Source of the DNA: Balneolales bacterium
Lineage (GTDB): Bacteria; Bacteroidota; Rhodothermia; Balneolales; Balneolaceae
Reading direction: 5' to 3'
NCBI GenBank assembly: GCA_022360375.1
Contig: JAKSCW010000010.1
Location: forward strand, 1 to 9,307
DNA length: 9,307 bases
Within the stretch, counting starts at the first letter, position 1, and each line of letters starts with the position of its first letter. The notes beneath the pieces are model-generated. The model searched no databases. It was given only the letters and a program-made list of their open reading frames with translations, and had not been told where the DNA came from. Positions 6,839-9,307 of the stretch are shown piece by piece. The translations under genes were made by a program, and so were the position numbers.

Positions 6839-7819
6839 ATGAACCAAAAAATAAGATGGGGCATAATTGGGCTTGGAAAAATAGCCCATAAATTTGTTCA
6901 GGATCTTCTTCTTGTTGAAGATGCCTTACTTTGTGCTGTGGCTTCCAGAAACCTGGAAAAAGCTACCGAATTCCAGGGAAAGTATAAGGCGTTAAAGGCA
7001 TACGGTTCTTACGAAGAGTTATTTGAAGATGAAGAAATTCAAATTGTATACATCGCGACTCCACATCACTCACATGCGGAATTAACTATTCGGGCACTTG
7101 AATCAGGTAAGTCGGTGCTTTGTGAAAAGCCAATTGCTCTAAACAAGGTGCAATCACAAAAAATGATAGATGCGTCGCGAAAGAATAACCAGTTTTTTAT
7201 GGAAGCATTCTGGTCCAGGTTTAATCCTTCTATAACTGAAGTGATCGAAAAAGTGAATGCCGGAGAAATAGGCAAGGTAAAATACATCAATGCGGATTTT
7301 TCATTTTATGTTGAGGAACAACCTGGCCGCATGTTTGACTTAAACTTAGCCGGGGGTGCCCTGCTTGATATGGGGGTATATCCTGTTTTTTTAAGTTATG
7401 CACTACTAGGAGTGCCGAATAAAATCCAGGCCATTTCCATTAAGCATTCATCGGGAGTCGATTACCAAACGGCTATGATGCTTACCTATGATTCAGCAAT
7501 TGCCGCACTATTTACCAGTTTTGCATCTCAATCAAATATGATAGCTACTATAAGCGGAGAAAAGGGGCGTTTCAATTTAAACCCCGTTTGGCATGAAACA
7601 TCTTCATATTCGTATTTCAAAAATAATAGTAATAAAGAACACAAGAGTGAAAAACCGTTAACCGGTTTTGGTTTTTATTATGAGATTTTGGAATGCCACA
7701 AGTGTATCAAAAATGAAGCCATAGAGAGCAGGTTATGGAGCCATCAAAACAGCCTTGAGTTAATATCGATAATAGATGAAATAAGGGCTCAAATAGATCT
7801 TAAATACCCCGGGGAATAA
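6839..7819 (+). CDS. Gfo/Idh/MocA family NAD(P)-dependent oxidoreductase
   Basis: The 326-residue cytoplasmic enzyme has the two-domain family layout and normal length. The Rossmann domain opens with the dinucleotide motif WGIIGLGKIAHKF (7-19), and the beta-strand segment VYIATPHHSHAE is at 70-81. The catalytic CEKPIAL is at 95-101, with Lys97. The C-terminal substrate domain contains FMEAFWSRFNP (120-130) and GGALLDMGVYP (172-182), with Asp177 and Tyr181 at the usual active-site positions. The FWSRFNP stretch resembles the dihydrodiol dehydrogenase / D-xylose 1-dehydrogenase branch. That branch assignment is inference, and the true substrate is probably a sugar, polyol or derivative. The transporter gene starts six bases downstream, implying an uptake-and-oxidation operon. 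The ATG has no Shine-Dalgarno. An inverted repeat and a TATAAT in the upstream gap may control expression. Confidence 0.93.
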   Translation: MNQKIRWGIIGLGKIAHKFVQDLLLVEDALLCAVASRNLEKATEFQGKYKALKAYGSYEELFEDEEIQIVYIATPHHSHAELTIRALESGKSVLCEKPIALNKVQSQKMIDASRKNNQFFMEAFWSRFNPSITEVIEKVNAGEIGKVKYINADFSFYVEEQPGRMFDLNLAGGALLDMGVYPVFLSYALLGVPNKIQAISIKHSSGVDYQTAMMLTYDSAIAALFTSFASQSNMIATISGEKGRFNLNPVWHETSSYSYFKNNSNKEHKSEKPLTGFGFYYEILECHKCIKNEAIESRLWSHQNSLELISIIDEIRAQIDLKYPGE

Positions 7820-7825
7820 CTAAGT

Positions 7826-9307
7826 ATGGCTGGAAATGGCTCGATAGCAAAACTTAGTTTTGTCGCTCTGATCGTATCACTGGGAGGTTTTCTGTTTGGT
7901 TTTGATGCCTCTGTAATTTCGGGTGTTATCCGATACATACGGCCGGAATTTCAGCTTAATGATATCCAGTTAGGTTGGGTGGTTAGTGCTCCTTCATTTG
8001 CTGCAATGTTTGCAATGCTCATTGCAGGAAGAATAAGCGATTATCTAAGCCGAAAGTACGTGCTTGTAGGAGTAGCTTTTTTGTATGCATTATCAGCTAT
8101 TCTTTCAGCGTATGCTACCGGGTACCAAATGTTGGTTATCGCCCGGATGATTGGCGGTTTTGCATTCGGCGCCGCACTCGTGTTGGCACCTGTTTATATT
8201 GCCGAAATTTCTCCCGCAGGTATCCGCGGAAAACTCGTTTCTATTCAGCAACTTAATATTGTATTAGGTTTTTCCGCTGCATACTTCTCTAATTATTTCC
8301 TTCTGAACAAAATAGGAGTAAGCGAATTTATCACTGAAGAAACCGCCTGGCGGTGGATGCTCGGAATAGAAACAATTCCGGCAGTTATTTACTTCGTCTT
8401 TCTGTTTTTTATTCCGAACACTCCCCGATGGCTATTTATGCGAGGGAAACTGGAACAGGCAAAGCAGGTTTTAGCTTCTTTTCATGGAGCCAAACATGCG
8501 GAAGAAGAGTTCAAAGAAATAGAACAGAGTTTAAAGGCAGAATCAACCACACAAAAAACGGGTATACATGTACTCTTCGATAAAAGACTCCGATTTGTAT
8601 TAACCATAGGATTAATTATCGGGGTATTCCAGCAGATTACGGGAGTGAATGCCATCTATTTCTATGCTACAACCATATTTGAACAATCAGGTATAGGCGC
8701 AAACGCCTCATTTGCACAGGCTGTATGGGTGGGAATCATAAATGTTATTTTTACCATTGTTGCAATGCTACTTATCGATAGAATGGGTAGGAAACCATTG
8801 ATGCTCATCGGAATTGCCGGAATTGCACTCAGCATGGCCCTCACATCGTATGGATTTAAACTGGCCACCTATCAATTAAGTGCCGAGAGTATAGAGGTAA
8901 TTGATGGCATTGATGCGGAGCGACTACAGGAAATAGCAGGCATTGAATACCAAAACGACTTAGAATTTAAGGGGGCGCTAAAGCAGGTTTTAAGCGACCA
9001 GGAATACGCCAGGTATGAGGGGCAGTTAATCCAGTTATCAATCAGCATGAATCCGATTTTAATCCTGATTGGAATACTTGGTTTTGTGGCAAGTTTTGCA
9101 GTTTCTCTGGGTCCTGTAATGTGGGTAATGCTTTCTGAATTATTTCCGAATAATGTGCGTGGTATTGCAATTTCGGTTATAGGGTTTATCAACTCGCTAA
9201 CAAGTTGGCTGGTACAGTTTGTATTCCCCTGGGAGCTGTCAAATCTTGGGAATTCAGGAACTTATTTCATCTTCTGTATCCTGGCAATTGCAGGCTTTTT
9301 ATTAATG
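7826..9307 (+). CDS. Sugar porter family MFS transporter (3' end outside window)
   Basis: The frame is open from the ATG to the last base, giving 494 codons. Signatures of the sugar-porter branch of the major facilitator superfamily are present: TM1 with GGFLFGFDASVISG (20-33), AGRISDYLSRK (67-77), AEISPAGIRGKL (126-137), WRWMLG (175-180), PNTPRWLF (197-204), QQITGVNAIYFYA (269-281), DRMGRKP (318-324), and GPVMWVMLSELFPNNVRG (429-446). Gln269, Gln270, Asn275 and Trp433 correspond to sugar-contacting residues in E. coli XylE. Eleven membrane helices plus the start of the twelfth are visible; the stop and any PETKG-type tail are missing. Residues about 346-403 form an unusual polar, acidic insert between TM9 and TM10, predicted to be periplasmic. 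The gene directly follows the oxidoreductase gene in the same frame (TAA, two codons, ATG), so the two are almost certainly co-transcribed. Sugar:proton symport is the likely mechanism; the substrate is unknown. Confidence 0.94.
   Translation, partial: MAGNGSIAKLSFVALIVSLGGFLFGFDASVISGVIRYIRPEFQLNDIQLGWVVSAPSFAAMFAMLIAGRISDYLSRKYVLVGVAFLYALSAILSAYATGYQMLVIARMIGGFAFGAALVLAPVYIAEISPAGIRGKLVSIQQLNIVLGFSAAYFSNYFLLNKIGVSEFITEETAWRWMLGIETIPAVIYFVFLFFIPNTPRWLFMRGKLEQAKQVLASFHGAKHAEEEFKEIEQSLKAESTTQKTGIHVLFDKRLRFVLTIGLIIGVFQQITGVNAIYFYATTIFEQSGIGANASFAQAVWVGIINVIFTIVAMLLIDRMGRKPLMLIGIAGIALSMALTSYGFKLATYQLSAESIEVIDGIDAERLQEIAGIEYQNDLEFKGALKQVLSDQEYARYEGQLIQLSISMNPILILIGILGFVASFAVSLGPVMWVMLSELFPNNVRGIAISVIGFINSLTSWLVQFVFPWELSNLGNSGTYFIFCILAIAGFLLM

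Noticed and set aside
7651..7675. AAAACCG-TTAAC-CGGTTTT hairpin followed by a T-rich stretch, resembling a terminator
   Set aside because: It lies inside the intact oxidoreductase frame (around residues 271-278), the protein continues with normal family sequence, and the 7-bp stem is short; probably chance.
8662..9192. Two minus-strand open frames opposite the transporter gene
   Set aside because: Their translations resemble no known family and lie entirely antisense to a strongly conserved coding frame.

Overview
The window looks like chromosomal DNA of a Bacteroidota-like bacterium, possibly of the Balneolia/Rhodothermia group. The lineage call is inference. It rests on AT-rich leaders that mostly lack a Shine-Dalgarno sequence, a PheS with a 'YRNEA.S...FFHQVEALYV'-like motif 2 that I associate with Bacteroidota, and a possible -33/-7 type promoter. 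No mobile element, CRISPR array, tRNA or rRNA was seen.

The left half (1-4378, all minus strand) is the classical translation cluster thrS-infC-rpmI-rplT-pheS-pheT, read right to left. ThrRS, initiation factor IF3, ribosomal proteins L35 and L20 and the PheRS alpha subunit are complete. Only the first 38 codons of pheT fall inside the left edge. infC has no usable AUG: the frame runs back to a probable AUC start preceded by GAGGA, the only convincing Shine-Dalgarno in the window. This is the hallmark of IF3 autoregulation. A strong intrinsic terminator separates rplT from pheS, so pheST is probably a separate or attenuated unit.

A 165-bp divergent intergenic region (4379-4543) separates this cluster from the right half, which is all plus strand. 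First comes a soluble 699-residue sensor histidine kinase with four PAS-like domains and a HisKA_2-type transmitter, with no response regulator beside it in the window. After a 195-bp AT-rich gap that carries an 11-bp perfect inverted repeat and a 10-bp palindrome, there is a two-gene unit. It encodes a Gfo/Idh/MocA oxidoreductase and, six bases later, a sugar-porter-family MFS transporter that runs off the right edge with 494 codons visible. Together these suggest uptake of a sugar or polyol and its NAD(P)-dependent oxidation; the substrate cannot be read from sequence.

I see no convincing undescribed multi-gene system. The points most worth a second look are the non-AUG infC start, the inverted repeat upstream of the oxidoreductase/transporter pair, the roughly 55-residue predicted periplasmic insert in the transporter, and the orphan multi-PAS kinase.
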